Assembly (NCBI GenBank): GCA_012728875.1
Contig: JAAYEF010000014.1
Coordinates: 1-64,000 of the forward strand
Length of the DNA: 64,000 nucleotides
From: Candidatus Cloacimonadota bacterium
GTDB taxonomy: Bacteria > Cloacimonadota > Cloacimonadia > Cloacimonadales > Cloacimonadaceae
Direction of reading: 5' to 3'
Part shown: positions 23,484 to 32,431 of the stretch, in pieces
How the letters are laid out: each line of letters starts with the position of its first letter
Position numbering within the stretch: the stretch's first letter is position 1
Notes under the pieces: generated by a model
Seen by the model: the letters and a program-made list of their open reading frames with translations, nothing else
What the model was told of the DNA's origin: nothing
Database searches by the model: none
Translations under genes and position numbers: made by a program

Positions 23484-25273
23484 AACGAACTATGACATTC
23501 ATGTTGATTCTGTTTGGCTTGCAGATGCTGGCGGCTCAGGAATTGAGGGTGTCCGCATCGCTGAAGCAAAGCACTATCACCATGAACGAGCAGCTTGAGC
23601 TCATGCTGCAAGTCCGCAGTTCAGCTGAATTTGATCTGAGAGCACCGGAAGCCCCGGTGGTTCATGGGTTCAGCTATCGCAATGTGGTGAGCAGCAGTTC
23701 CAGCCAAGTTTCCTGGATCAACGGCGTGCAATCCAGCACCTTCACCAAAACTTTCACCTATATTTATCTGCCCCAGCGAAAGGGGACTTTCACCATTCCC
23801 GGCATCAGGTTCAGCTACAAGGGGAAAAACTATTCCACTGCCGACCTGAAGGTCACTGTGGAGGATGCGCAGTCATCTTCTTCGCAGCAGCACAGTTATG
23901 ACCCTTGGTTCGACCCCTATGCGGGGCTTTATCCCGAGCGCAGTTCCACAAACGGCGAATCCCTTTTGCGCTGCATTCCCGAAAGCCAAAGCGTTTGGCT
24001 GGGCGAACCGGTGGTGGTTTCCTGGTATCTCTATGCCGAAAACCGGGCTGATTCCTTTGAAACCTTGATGGAAAAAGACCATCCCGGATATGGAAAAACC
24101 ATCCACGAACAGCCGCGCAGCTTGAACTATGAGGAAGTTACCTACAGGGACAGGCGTTTTCAGCGCGCTTTGATCAAACGCTCTGTGATCTACCCCCAGC
24201 AAGTTGGCAGGATCAAACTGCCCACACTTACGGGAAGGGTGAAGTTTTCCGGCTGGCAGAGCAACCTGAACCGCAACCTTGATTCTGAAGACAGCTGGCT
24301 GGACGTGAAGCCTCTTCCAGCGGGCAAGCCTGCGGACTTTTCCGGTGCCGTGGGCAAGTTCAGGATCAGCCAAAGCTTTTCTGCATCAAAAATCAGCCTG
24401 GGAGAAGCGCTGATCTGCACTGTCACCGTTTCTGGCAGGGGAAATTTTGGACAGTTCATTCCACAGCCGTTTCCCAAAATTGCTGGCTTCCAAATCTCGG
24501 AACCCGGGGTTCAGGACAACCTGAAAAATGCGATTGACGGAACCCGGCGCATCGTTTACACGCTGATACCCAAAGAAACCGGAGACTATGAGATTCCCGG
24601 AGCGGAGTTCAGTTGGTTCGACAGCAGCACCGGCAGCTATCAGGTTTTCCGCGGTCAGGGGATCACGCTCAAAGTCAAGCAAGGCAATGTCTTGTCCTAT
24701 TTTTCCGGACTGTTGGACAGGCAGCATCCTCATACCATGAACCCACTGTTGGAGCGCAGCAGCCATCCCAATTTCAAAGCTTATGCGAACAGCAGCTGGT
24801 TTTGGCTGATCATCGCACTTTGTTTACTGTCCTTGGCGCTTGGCGGGTTTTTTGCCCATGAACGGCGCCTGCAGCGCGAAGACCCTGCCTTCTATGCTCA
24901 GAAAACGGCAAACCGTGTGCTCAATAAATATCTGCGCAAAGCCACAGACGCCGCAGACAACCTTTCCCAGGATTTCTATCCCTTGGCAGAAAGCGGCTTG
25001 ACTCAGTATCTGGCAAACAGATATGGGGTCTCACGCAGTTTGAGCACCCAGGAAGCCATTGAACTCCTGCATTTGCATGATCTGCCCTCGGATTTGATCG
25101 GCTCTTTGGAAGAGTTTTTCCAGCTTTGTCAAAAAGCGCGCTATATGCCGGGTGGAGCCGAAGCCGCCGACCTTGAGGAAGCCTTGGAAAAACTGCGTGC
25201 CCTGGTTCAGGCATTCAGCCGCCACCGTTTGGAAAACAACGGCAAAAACAGCATCACGGAGGAGGACAAATGA
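23474..25273 (+). CDS. batD: BatD, large membrane protein of the Bat operon
   Basis: A 599-residue protein: signal peptide (FMLILFGLQMLAAQ), three or more immunoglobulin-like beta domains with the BatD hallmark near the start (SSSSQVSWINGVQSSTFTKT; RKGTFTIPGI), one membrane span at residues ~435-455 (FWLIIALCLLSLALGGFF) and a ~140-residue cytoplasmic helical domain. Length and motifs match BatD ('oxygen tolerance') proteins. It starts inside the BatC gene and overlaps BatE by four bases, so it is translationally coupled on both sides. Confidence 0.92.
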   Translation: MVVKRTMTFMLILFGLQMLAAQELRVSASLKQSTITMNEQLELMLQVRSSAEFDLRAPEAPVVHGFSYRNVVSSSSSQVSWINGVQSSTFTKTFTYIYLPQRKGTFTIPGIRFSYKGKNYSTADLKVTVEDAQSSSSQQHSYDPWFDPYAGLYPERSSTNGESLLRCIPESQSVWLGEPVVVSWYLYAENRADSFETLMEKDHPGYGKTIHEQPRSLNYEEVTYRDRRFQRALIKRSVIYPQQVGRIKLPTLTGRVKFSGWQSNLNRNLDSEDSWLDVKPLPAGKPADFSGAVGKFRISQSFSASKISLGEALICTVTVSGRGNFGQFIPQPFPKIAGFQISEPGVQDNLKNAIDGTRRIVYTLIPKETGDYEIPGAEFSWFDSSTGSYQVFRGQGITLKVKQGNVLSYFSGLLDRQHPHTMNPLLERSSHPNFKAYANSSWFWLIIALCLLSLALGGFFAHERRLQREDPAFYAQKTANRVLNKYLRKATDAADNLSQDFYPLAESGLTQYLANRYGVSRSLSTQEAIELLHLHDLPSDLIGSLEEFFQLCQKARYMPGGAEAADLEEALEKLRALVQAFSRHRLENNGKNSITEEDK

Positions 25274-26034
25274 AAAAGCTCATTTTGATCCCCTTGCTAC
25301 TTTTTGGGCTGTTTCTAATACATGCGCAAACCATCACAGCCCTGGAAGATTCGCTTTCCCAAACCCCGACCCCGGATGCAAGATACAGCGAAACCCTGGT
25401 AAAACTGGAACAGACTGCCGCCCAGGGGGTTCGTAATGCCGATCTTTTCCACGATATCGGCGTTTGCCAATTCCATCTGGGTGAACGCGGCAAAGCGGTG
25501 CTTTGGTTTTTGCGTGCGCTGAATCTGGATTCTGCACACAAGGCTTCCCGGCAGAATTTGGAATACATCGAATCCAACCAGCCTTCCGAGCAGGAGGAAG
25601 CCCATGAGCCCTACCTCGCCCAGCTTTTTTTGAGCATCTGGAATTTCTTTTCCCTGAACCGGCTGGCGATTGTGGTGCTGATTTTGGCGGTGCTCACCAC
25701 TCTCAGCCTGCACCTGCTTTTCTTTTATCCGCCCCAAAAAGAGCGCGGCCTGCCGGTTTTGGCGGTCATGATCAGTGCGATCCTGCTTCTGGTTTTTGGT
25801 ATTGCCCTGGGGGTGAAGAACCATCGCCATCGCCACAATTCCAAAGCAGTTGTGATCCGTGAAACCGAACTGAAAGCCCAGGCTCAAGGCGGAAAAACCG
25901 TTGCCGTACTTCCGGCAGGAACTGTGGTGGAACGCAAACAAAGCGGCACCACATCCCTGCAGGTGATCCTGCCCGATGGCCAGGGAGGCTGGATCGACAA
26001 AAAAGCTGTGGAACTGGTTGTGCCAAAGGAGTGA
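25270..26034 (+). CDS. batE: BatE-like TPR/SH3 membrane protein
   Basis: A 254-residue protein with a signal peptide (LILIPLLLFGLFLIHA), a TPR (FHDIGVCQFHLGERGKAVLWFLRAL), two membrane spans (LAIVVLILAVLTTLSLHLLFF and PVLAVMISAILLLVFGIALGV) and a C-terminal SH3b-type domain (VAVLPAGTVVERKQSG...GGWIDKKAVELV). This is the BatE layout. It closes the Bat operon proper; the 2-hydroxyacid dehydrogenase follows after only three bases and is likely on the same transcript. Confidence 0.88.
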   Translation: MKKLILIPLLLFGLFLIHAQTITALEDSLSQTPTPDARYSETLVKLEQTAAQGVRNADLFHDIGVCQFHLGERGKAVLWFLRALNLDSAHKASRQNLEYIESNQPSEQEEAHEPYLAQLFLSIWNFFSLNRLAIVVLILAVLTTLSLHLLFFYPPQKERGLPVLAVMISAILLLVFGIALGVKNHRHRHNSKAVVIRETELKAQAQGGKTVAVLPAGTVVERKQSGTTSLQVILPDGQGGWIDKKAVELVVPKE

Positions 26035-26037
26035 GAC

Positions 26038-26994
26038 ATGCCCAAACCCAAGATATTTGTAACCCGAAGCATTCCCAAACCCGGTTTGGACAGACTTGAG
26101 GAAGTGTTTGAGGTGCATATCAACGCCTCTGACAAAGCCATCGAAAGGAATGCCCTGCTGGAGGCGGTTCAGGACGTGGATGCCCTGCTCTGCCTTCTCA
26201 CGGACTCAATCGACAAGGAACTCATCGATGCCGCCGGACGCCTGAAGTGCGTTTCAAACTTTGCGGTGGGCTACAACAACGTCGATGTGGCGTATGCAAG
26301 TGCAAAAAACATCGTGGTTTGCAACACTCCTGGTGTTTTGACGGAAAGCACCGCGGATCTGGCTTGGGCTCTGCTGATGGCTTGCGCACGCAGGGTTGTG
26401 GAAGCGGATCACTACCTGCGTGACGGGCTTTTCACCGGCTGGGAGCCGCTGCTTTTTCTGGGAAACGACGTCTTTGGCAAAACGCTGGGCATCATTGGCA
26501 TGGGGCGCATCGGCCAAGCCGTGGCCAGACGCGCCGAGGGTTTTGGCATGAAAATCTTGTGGCACGGACCGCGTCCCGAGCGGGATGATTTGCCCGCAGC
26601 CTATCAATGGACTGATCTGCAAACCCTGTGCCAGGAATCCGACTACATCAGCATCCATGCTCCGTTGACATCCGAAAACCACCATCTTTTGGGCGAAAAA
26701 GAGCTTGCCTGGATGAAAGCGAGCGCCATTTTAATCAACACCGCCAGGGGCCCGATCGTGGACGAACTGGCTCTGATCAAAGCATTGCAAAACAGGGAAA
26801 TAGCCGCCGCCGGACTCGATGTGTTCGAGCAGGAGCCCGCAGTGCCCCAAGCCTTGATGGATCTGCCCAATGTGGTGCTCTTGCCCCATATCGGCTCAGC
26901 CAGCATCGAAACCCGCAACAAGATGGCTCTCATGGCTGCGGAAAACGCCATCGCCGTGATCCAAGGCAAAGAACCTCCAGCCAGATTGAATTGA
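26038..26994 (+). CDS. D-isomer-specific 2-hydroxyacid dehydrogenase
   Basis: A 318-residue NAD(P)-dependent dehydrogenase of the D-2-hydroxyacid family, closest in pattern to glyoxylate/hydroxypyruvate reductases. The Rossmann motif GMGRIGQAVARRAEGFGM is near residue 155; catalytic residues are R in NTARGPIVDE, E in FEQEP and H in LPHIGSAS. Exact substrate cannot be read from sequence. The start has AAAGGAG upstream and lies three bases after the BatE stop, an odd but probably cotranscribed neighbour of the Bat genes. Confidence 0.9.
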   Translation: MPKPKIFVTRSIPKPGLDRLEEVFEVHINASDKAIERNALLEAVQDVDALLCLLTDSIDKELIDAAGRLKCVSNFAVGYNNVDVAYASAKNIVVCNTPGVLTESTADLAWALLMACARRVVEADHYLRDGLFTGWEPLLFLGNDVFGKTLGIIGMGRIGQAVARRAEGFGMKILWHGPRPERDDLPAAYQWTDLQTLCQESDYISIHAPLTSENHHLLGEKELAWMKASAILINTARGPIVDELALIKALQNREIAAAGLDVFEQEPAVPQALMDLPNVVLLPHIGSASIETRNKMALMAAENAIAVIQGKEPPARLN

Positions 26995-27082
26995 TGCCAA
27001 GGCTCTAAAGTAAAAAAAGCATTGACGAAAACTGCCCTGTCAGTTTTTTGCAGAACTAACATAAAATTCAAAGGTTAACAAG

Positions 27083-27829
27083 ATGAACCCGGACAAAAAA
27101 CTCACACCAAACAAGCCCAAACACCGCAACGGTGGCATGTTGGAAGCGGTGGACAAGCTTTTATTTCCGCCGCTTTGCCTTGCCTGTGGGGGTCGGATGG
27201 ACTCCGCCGCCCAGGTTTTGTGTGAAACTTGCCGGGACCGTCTTGTGCCCATCGTGGAAAAATATTGCCTGAAATGTGGCGCTCCGCTTCAGGGATACCA
27301 TTGCGAAGCCTGTTCCCATCTGGAGTTTGTCTTCGATTTTGCCCGCTCTGTCTTTATATATCAGTCTCCCGCGCAAGAGCTGGTGCACAGCCTGAAATAT
27401 GATTCGCTGACTTCCCCCGCAGCTTTTTTCAGCAAAGCCTTGCTGGATATTCCCGCTGCGAACCGCTTTGGCGAAGGTTTTGACTGCGTGTGTGCCGTTC
27501 CCCTGCACAGGGTTCGCAAGCGTGAACGCGGCTACAACCAGTCCGAACTTCTGGCTCGCAAACTGGCATCAGAACTGGGTTTGCCATTCGTGCAGCCCAT
27601 CTACCGTCGGGTTTACACACGCAGCCAAACGAACCTGAGCCGCCAAGCCCGGCTGCAAAACCTTGCCGGAGCCTTTGCCCTGCGCAAAAGATCGGACATT
27701 GCCGGCAAGCGCGTGATTTTGGTGGATGATGTTTTCACCACGGGTTCCACCGTGAACGAAGCAGCCCAAACCCTGAAAGACGCCGGTGCGGCAAAGGTCG
27801 CGGTGCTCACTGCAGCGCGGGCGGTTTGA
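27083..27829 (+). CDS. comF: ComF-family phosphoribosyltransferase-like protein
   Basis: A 248-residue ComF/GntX-like protein. The N-terminal zinc-ribbon region has paired cysteines (CLAC, CETC, CLKC, CEAC) and the C-terminal phosphoribosyltransferase domain has the PRPP-binding loop VILVDDVFTTGST, preceded by the family motif RERGYNQSELLA. ComF proteins are needed for uptake of single-stranded DNA in natural transformation, though many bacteria that are not known to be competent carry them. TTGACG (27022-27027) lies 61 bases upstream. No other competence gene is nearby. Confidence 0.92.
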   Translation: MNPDKKLTPNKPKHRNGGMLEAVDKLLFPPLCLACGGRMDSAAQVLCETCRDRLVPIVEKYCLKCGAPLQGYHCEACSHLEFVFDFARSVFIYQSPAQELVHSLKYDSLTSPAAFFSKALLDIPAANRFGEGFDCVCAVPLHRVRKRERGYNQSELLARKLASELGLPFVQPIYRRVYTRSQTNLSRQARLQNLAGAFALRKRSDIAGKRVILVDDVFTTGSTVNEAAQTLKDAGAAKVAVLTAARAV

Positions 27830-27830
27830 A

Positions 27831-28232
27831 ATGAATAAGAAGCACCAGGATATCCTTGCCACCATCAGCCCTGATGAAGCCAACAGCATGATTGAAAAGG
27901 TGGCGCGCTTCATCGCCGAAAGGCAGCTGGGCTCCGCAGGCATCCTGCTTTTGGAATCGCTGCATCCCCTGCATGGCATTGCCGGCCAGGCGATGTATTT
28001 CATTTTGCCTTTTGCGGAAATGGTTTTCGACTCGCAAAAGTATCAAACATTTGCACACATGATCCAGGACGAAGAAAACCTGAAGCGTTTGATTAAGCGC
28101 ATCGACGAACTGGATGAAGAGATAAATCGCGAACGCCGCGCCCAGGCAAAGCTTCGCTCCACACGGCGCAAGAACAAACGCCGCGCCATTTTCAAAAAGA
28201 TGTTTACAAAAAAAGATAGATCAGCTGAATAA
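27831..28232 (+). CDS. Small basic coiled-coil protein of unknown function
   Basis: A 133-residue protein I do not recognise. It is helical, with a hydrophobic middle (AGILLLESLHPLHGIAGQAMYFILPF) that could be a buried helix pair, a charged coiled-coil segment (LIKRIDELDEEINRERRAQ) and a strongly basic tail (RRKNKRRAIFKKMF). The start is the ATG at 27831, one base after the comF stop; a longer frame from 27786 overlaps comF and is rejected. It ends eleven bases before the MutL start, so comF, this gene, mutL and its partner look like one transcript. Confidence 0.65.
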   Translation: MNKKHQDILATISPDEANSMIEKVARFIAERQLGSAGILLLESLHPLHGIAGQAMYFILPFAEMVFDSQKYQTFAHMIQDEENLKRLIKRIDELDEEINRERRAQAKLRSTRRKNKRRAIFKKMFTKKDRSAE

Positions 28233-28243
28233 GCGGAGGTATG

Positions 28244-30106
28244 ATGCAATACGACGAAAAACGCCTGACCCGGATCGTTGCCACAGACTGCGGCAGTACG
28301 ACCACAAAGGCAATTTTGATCGAATGGGTGGACGGTGAATACCGCCAAACCATCCGCGGCGAGGCTCCCACAACTGTGGAAGCGCCTCTGAACGACGTTA
28401 CCAAAGGTGTGATCAACGCCACTCAAGAGCTGGAGGAACTGGCCCGGCGCAAGTATGACAACCCCAATATCCGTTTCATGGAAAATGGCCAGTTCGTGAT
28501 TCCCCGCAACGGCGATGTTGGCGTTGACGCCTATGTTTCCACCTCTTCCGCCGGCGGAGGTTTGCAAATGATGGTCACCGGCGTGGTTGCCTCCATGACC
28601 GGAGAAAGCGCCGAACGCGCCGCTCTGGGTGCGGGTGCCATCGTGATGGACCTCATCGCCAGCAACGACAAGCGCATGAACCACGAAAAGATCGAGCGCA
28701 TCCGCGAACTGCGTCCAGACATGATTTTGATGGCTGGCGGCGAAGACGGCGGAACCGTGAAACACGTGGTGGAAATGGCGGAACTGGTTAGCGGTGCCGA
28801 CCCCAGACCAAGGCTGGGAGCGGGATACAAGCTGCCCGTGATCTACGCCGGAAACAAGGAAGCCCAGCAGCACATCAAGGATTCCCTGGACGAAAAAGTT
28901 GACCTCATTGTGACCGACAACATCCGCCCCAAGCTGGAAACCGAAAACCTGGGTCCCGCCCGCGACAAGATTCACGACCTTTTCATGGAACACGTGATGA
29001 AACAGGCCCCCGGCTATAACAAGCTGATGGAATGGTGCCAGGGTCCGGACCACAAAAATGTGCCCATCATGCCCACTCCCGCGGCGGTTGGAAACATCAT
29101 GCAAACCATTGCCAAAGAAGAAAATATCGAAGTTTTGGGCGTGGATATCGGCGGCGCCACCACCGACGTCTTTTCAGTTTTCACCGAGGAACACATTTTC
29201 AACCGCACCGTGAGCGCAAACCTGGGCATGAGCTACAGCATTTCAAACGTTCTGGCCTCCGCAGGCTTGGAAAACATCATGCGCTGGGTGCCGCTGGACA
29301 TCGACGAAAGCTATCTGCGCAACATGATCAAAAACAAAATGATCCGTCCCACCACCATTCCTTCCCTTTTGGAAGAATTGGTCCTGGAACAAGCCATCGC
29401 CATCGAGGCTCTGCGCCTGGCTTTTGAACAGCACAAGGAATTTGCCAGCAGCCTGAAAGGAATGCAGCGCCAGCGCGACATTTCCGAGGCTTTCAGCCAA
29501 TCCACCTCGGGTGCCACGATTGTGGACATGATGAGCCTGGACCTACTGGTTGGCAGCGGCGGCGTGCTTTCCCACGCTCCCCGCAGACACCAGACCGTGA
29601 TGCTGCTCATCAATGCTTTCCTGCCTGAAGGCGTCACCCGCCTTGCCGTGGACAGCATTTTCATGATGCCCCATCTGGGTGTGCTTTCCGAAATCAGCAC
29701 CAAAGCCGCCACCGAAGTGTTCAAAAAAGACTGCATGCTCTACATGGGCAGCTGCGTGGCACCGGTTGGAAAAATGAAGGCTGGCAAACCCGCTCTGTAT
29801 GCCAAGCTGGAGCTTCCAGACGGCAGCACCTGGGAGGAAGATATTCCTTTCGGCGAAGTTCGTCTCATCCCCTGCCCAGCTGACGAAATTGCAAAAGCCA
29901 CCCTGAAAACCCATGGCGGACTCATCCTTGATGAAAACAAGAACAAAGAACTTCATGTGGACCTGCACGGCGGCGTTGTGGGCATAGTTTTGGACACTCG
30001 CGGCAGAAGACCCCTGGTGATCCCAACCGAGCGCGCGGAACGCATCGCAACCCTGAAAAAATGGATGCGCGCCTTCGCAGCTTATCCCGACCAGATATTG
30101 CAATAG
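28244..30106 (+). CDS. MutL-type (GlmL-like) ASKHA ATPase
   Basis: A 620-residue protein of the MutL/GlmL family, named from glutamate mutase loci where it is thought to act as an ATP-driven reactivating factor for adenosylcobalamin mutases. It is not the mismatch-repair MutL. Two ASKHA phosphate loops are clear: DCGSTTTKAILIE near residue 15 and DIGGATTDVFSV near residue 302; SSAGGGLQMMV and GSGGVLSHAPRR are also family-like. It is longer than the usual ~460 residues. GGAGG at 28235-28239 precedes two ATGs (28241, 28244); 28244 has the better spacing. No mutase subunit is in the window; the partner gene follows after ten bases. Confidence 0.85.
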   Translation: MQYDEKRLTRIVATDCGSTTTKAILIEWVDGEYRQTIRGEAPTTVEAPLNDVTKGVINATQELEELARRKYDNPNIRFMENGQFVIPRNGDVGVDAYVSTSSAGGGLQMMVTGVVASMTGESAERAALGAGAIVMDLIASNDKRMNHEKIERIRELRPDMILMAGGEDGGTVKHVVEMAELVSGADPRPRLGAGYKLPVIYAGNKEAQQHIKDSLDEKVDLIVTDNIRPKLETENLGPARDKIHDLFMEHVMKQAPGYNKLMEWCQGPDHKNVPIMPTPAAVGNIMQTIAKEENIEVLGVDIGGATTDVFSVFTEEHIFNRTVSANLGMSYSISNVLASAGLENIMRWVPLDIDESYLRNMIKNKMIRPTTIPSLLEELVLEQAIAIEALRLAFEQHKEFASSLKGMQRQRDISEAFSQSTSGATIVDMMSLDLLVGSGGVLSHAPRRHQTVMLLINAFLPEGVTRLAVDSIFMMPHLGVLSEISTKAATEVFKKDCMLYMGSCVAPVGKMKAGKPALYAKLELPDGSTWEEDIPFGEVRLIPCPADEIAKATLKTHGGLILDENKNKELHVDLHGGVVGIVLDTRGRRPLVIPTERAERIATLKKWMRAFAAYPDQILQ

Positions 30107-30116
30107 GAGGAAAAAA

Positions 30117-31247
30117 ATGGCACAAGCATACTCAGCCGGATTAACCGTTACCGAAAACATCGTCCTCAGAAAAGAGCGAATTCTTCCCCTCAAAGGCAAG
30201 GTCTTGGTGAAAAAAGGCGACCACGTGAAAGCCGACGACATTGTGGCGGAAACCCTGCTTCCGGGCAAGGTTTTGCCTTTCAACCTGGCAAACAAGCTGG
30301 GTGTCACCCCGGGACAGTTGGAGCAATTCATTAAGATCGAAGCCGGACAGCAGATCACCAAAAACACCATTCTGGCCGCCACCAAAGGATTTATGGGAAC
30401 CGGACTGTTCAAAAACGAAGTGCGCTCCCCCGTGGAAGGCGAAGTGGAAAGCATTTCCGCCGTCACCGGGCAGATCCTGTTGCGCGAACCCCGCATTCCG
30501 ATCCAGGTGAAGGCCTTCATCGATGGCATCGTTACCGAAGTGATGGAAGATGAGGGCGTTGTGATTGAAAACAAAAGTGCCTACATCCAGGGCATTTTTG
30601 GCATCGGCGGTGAAACCGTTGGTGAAATCAAGGTTCTGGCGCCTGCACCCGATGCGGTGATCTCCGCTTCGGACATCGGCGAAAGCTGCGCAGCAAAAGT
30701 GATCGTGACCGGAGCCTTCACCTCCTACGAAGTGATCAAGGCAGCCCAGGAAAACGGCGTGAAAGCCATCATCACCGGCGGTATCGACGACCAGGATATC
30801 AAGAAAATCCTGGGTCACGACATCGGAGTCGCCATCACCGGCCACGAAAATATCGGCCTCACCATCCTGGTTACCGAAGGCTTTGGACAGATCAATATGG
30901 CTCGCAAAACCTATGATCTATTGAAGAAGTTTGACGGGCACAAATGCTCCATCCACGGCAAAACCCAAATCCGTGCTGGTGTGATCCGCCCCGAAATCAT
31001 CATCCCGCTCAAGTTCGACGAAAAAGAACTGGTGGTGGATGAAGCCTCCCTGCCATCCTTGGAGATCGGAACCCTGATCCGTGTGATCCGTCAGCCGAAT
31101 TTTGGACGCATCGCCAAAGTGACCGCCCTGCCGGAAGAGCTCACCAAAGTGGAATCCGAAACCATGGTTCGCATCCTGGAAGCTCAGTTTGAGGATGGAA
31201 CGAAGATGGTGCTTCCCCGCGCCAACGTGGAAGTGATTGAAACCTGA
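30117..31247 (+). CDS. Partner protein of MutL-like ATPase, barrel-sandwich and KOW-like
   Basis: A 376-residue cytosolic protein of unknown function. Residues ~20-60 (ILPLKGKVLVKKGDHVKADD) and ~105-170 look like biotinyl/lipoyl-type barrel-sandwich hybrid halves without a lipoylation lysine; the middle (SCAAKVIVTGAFTSYEVIKAA, KAIITGGIDDQDIKKILG) is an alpha/beta domain; the end (IRVIRQPNFGRIAKV, EDGTKMVLPRANVEVIE) resembles a KOW/SH3-like barrel. GGAGG lies before the ATG. Tight spacing to the MutL-like gene and a strong terminator after it suggest a dedicated pair. I infer a scaffold or substrate-presenting subunit; nothing in the sequence shows a catalytic site. Confidence 0.7.
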   Translation: MAQAYSAGLTVTENIVLRKERILPLKGKVLVKKGDHVKADDIVAETLLPGKVLPFNLANKLGVTPGQLEQFIKIEAGQQITKNTILAATKGFMGTGLFKNEVRSPVEGEVESISAVTGQILLREPRIPIQVKAFIDGIVTEVMEDEGVVIENKSAYIQGIFGIGGETVGEIKVLAPAPDAVISASDIGESCAAKVIVTGAFTSYEVIKAAQENGVKAIITGGIDDQDIKKILGHDIGVAITGHENIGLTILVTEGFGQINMARKTYDLLKKFDGHKCSIHGKTQIRAGVIRPEIIIPLKFDEKELVVDEASLPSLEIGTLIRVIRQPNFGRIAKVTALPEELTKVESETMVRILEAQFEDGTKMVLPRANVEVIET

Positions 31248-31269
31248 ACCAATTCCATAAGATAAAATG

Positions 31270-31297
31270 AAAGCCCGGAACTGATCCGGGCTTTTTT
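31270..31297 (+). terminator. Strong terminator after the MutL partner gene
   Basis: AAAGCCCGGA (31270-31279) pairs with TCCGGGCTTT (31285-31294) around a five-base loop and runs into T's to 31297. The stem lies 23 bases after the stop codon, between converging genes. Confidence 0.92.
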
Positions 31298-31411
31298 CGT
31301 GGCATGAAAATGGGCTGGATGTCGGGTCTAAAAGTGGGTGAGGAGTTTCCCCGCAATTATTCCCTTGGTATGCCTCCTCCTTGGCTCGAGCCGGACGCTT
31401 GCGCGTCTCCT

Positions 31412-31474
31412 TCTCATGAGCCTCCCCATTTTTTGGCGGGTGGGTGACGGGTGGGAACCGGGTGGCTCGTGAGA
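31412..31474. repeat. Imperfect inverted repeat, member of a dispersed intergenic family
   Basis: TCTCATGAGCC (31412-31422) and GGCTCGTGAGA (31464-31474) match in 10 of 11 pairs. The interior has TGACGGGTGGG (31445-31455), also found inverted at 81-91, and CGGGTGGCTC (31459-31468), also at 17589-17598. Outside it, CTTGGCTCGA (31380-31389) recurs at 47763-47772. The element fills the gap between the MutL partner terminator and the end of the DUF4249 gene. Confidence 0.5.
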
Positions 31475-31504
31475 TGGGCTCAAGGGAGGAGCCAGGAGGA
31501 TGCG

Positions 31505-32431
31505 CTATTTCACAACACGGCCAAACATATCCGAGGAACTGGCTGAGCCAAAATAGCCCAGGGCGTTGCTCACGCCGCCGTGTAAATAGCCTTCTTCCAT
31601 GAAGTTATAGTTGAAGTAATTCACATCCACGATTCTCATTCTCACGCGATAGCGTCCATAGAAAAAGAAGGCGGCGGAATAATTGTTTAAAACAATGTAA
31701 TTATCGGGCAAGCCGGGCAGAGGGGCAGAGTTGAAGCGATACATGATGTTGATGCGCCGGGGAGGGCGTCCGGCGTTGTAAACCTCTTCCATTTCCGGCG
31801 GCGGATTCTGGTTTTCAAGCATCTGGGAAGTGTATTCAAGATCGGTGCTAAAGTCTTCCAGACAGTAGATTTCCGAAAGCAGATACATGTTGCCGGAATG
31901 GATGCCGGTATTGGCGATGGCGGGAAAATCGCTGTCGATCCGGCTGAAACGAACCTGATTTTCAGTGTTTGGATCCAGGGACCAGCCCACGCCGGGCGGA
32001 TTTGCGTTGTAAGGATCCGGTTCGGCATTGATGCAGGGTGGAACGGTGGTTTCGGCGCTGATAAGCTTGTCGAAACCGGGAATCCGCACCTCAATGCGAT
32101 AGCGATGTTCAGGCTGGATGATGTTTTCGGCGGTGTCGATATATTTGAATTTAAAATCGTGTAGGGCGGGAGTGAGCTCAAATTCAAGCCCGCTGTCCAG
32201 ATCCCACACCGTGATTTCGGCGTTCCAAACGAAGATTTCCAATGGGTTGAAATCGTTGATGGCGGAACTGCGGGTCACATAAACCGGATATTCCAAGCCG
32301 ATGGGTTTACCTGCCACAAGCAGGCCGGCAAGTGTGTGAACCTCGCCTTCAAAGCGCGGTCCGCTGGTGTTTTGACAGCCCGTTAAAACAAGCAGCACAA
32401 GCAGAAGCGCATAGATCGATTTTCTTACCAT
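31505..32431 (-). CDS. DUF4249-type lipoprotein paired with TonB receptor
   Basis: A 308-residue lipoprotein (lipobox LTGC) with a beta-rich body that begins GEVHTLAGLLVAGKPIGLEYPVYVTRS-like (seen: LLVAGKPIGLEYPVYVT), the pattern of DUF4249 proteins that accompany TonB-dependent receptors in Bacteroidetes and relatives. Its start overlaps the receptor stop by seven bases (ATGGTAA), so the two are translated together. It is probably an outer-membrane-attached partner for substrate capture; the substrate is unknown. Confidence 0.8.
   Translation of the reverse strand: MVRKSIYALLLVLLVLTGCQNTSGPRFEGEVHTLAGLLVAGKPIGLEYPVYVTRSSAINDFNPLEIFVWNAEITVWDLDSGLEFELTPALHDFKFKYIDTAENIIQPEHRYRIEVRIPGFDKLISAETTVPPCINAEPDPYNANPPGVGWSLDPNTENQVRFSRIDSDFPAIANTGIHSGNMYLLSEIYCLEDFSTDLEYTSQMLENQNPPPEMEEVYNAGRPPRRINIMYRFNSAPLPGLPDNYIVLNNYSAAFFFYGRYRVRMRIVDVNYFNYNFMEEGYLHGGVSNALGYFGSASSSDMFGRVVK

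Noticed and set aside
27022-27082. Complete sigma-70 promoter for comF
   Set aside because: TTGACG is present but no -10 box at 15-19 bases; only an AT-rich ATAAAATTCA at a spacing of about 34, also seen before the histidine kinase. Kept as part of the TTGACA observation, not as a promoter.
28244-30106. DNA mismatch repair protein MutL
   Set aside because: The motifs are ASKHA sugar-kinase/Hsp70-like (DCGSTTTK, DIGGATTD), not GHKL; the name coincides only with the glutamate mutase locus protein.
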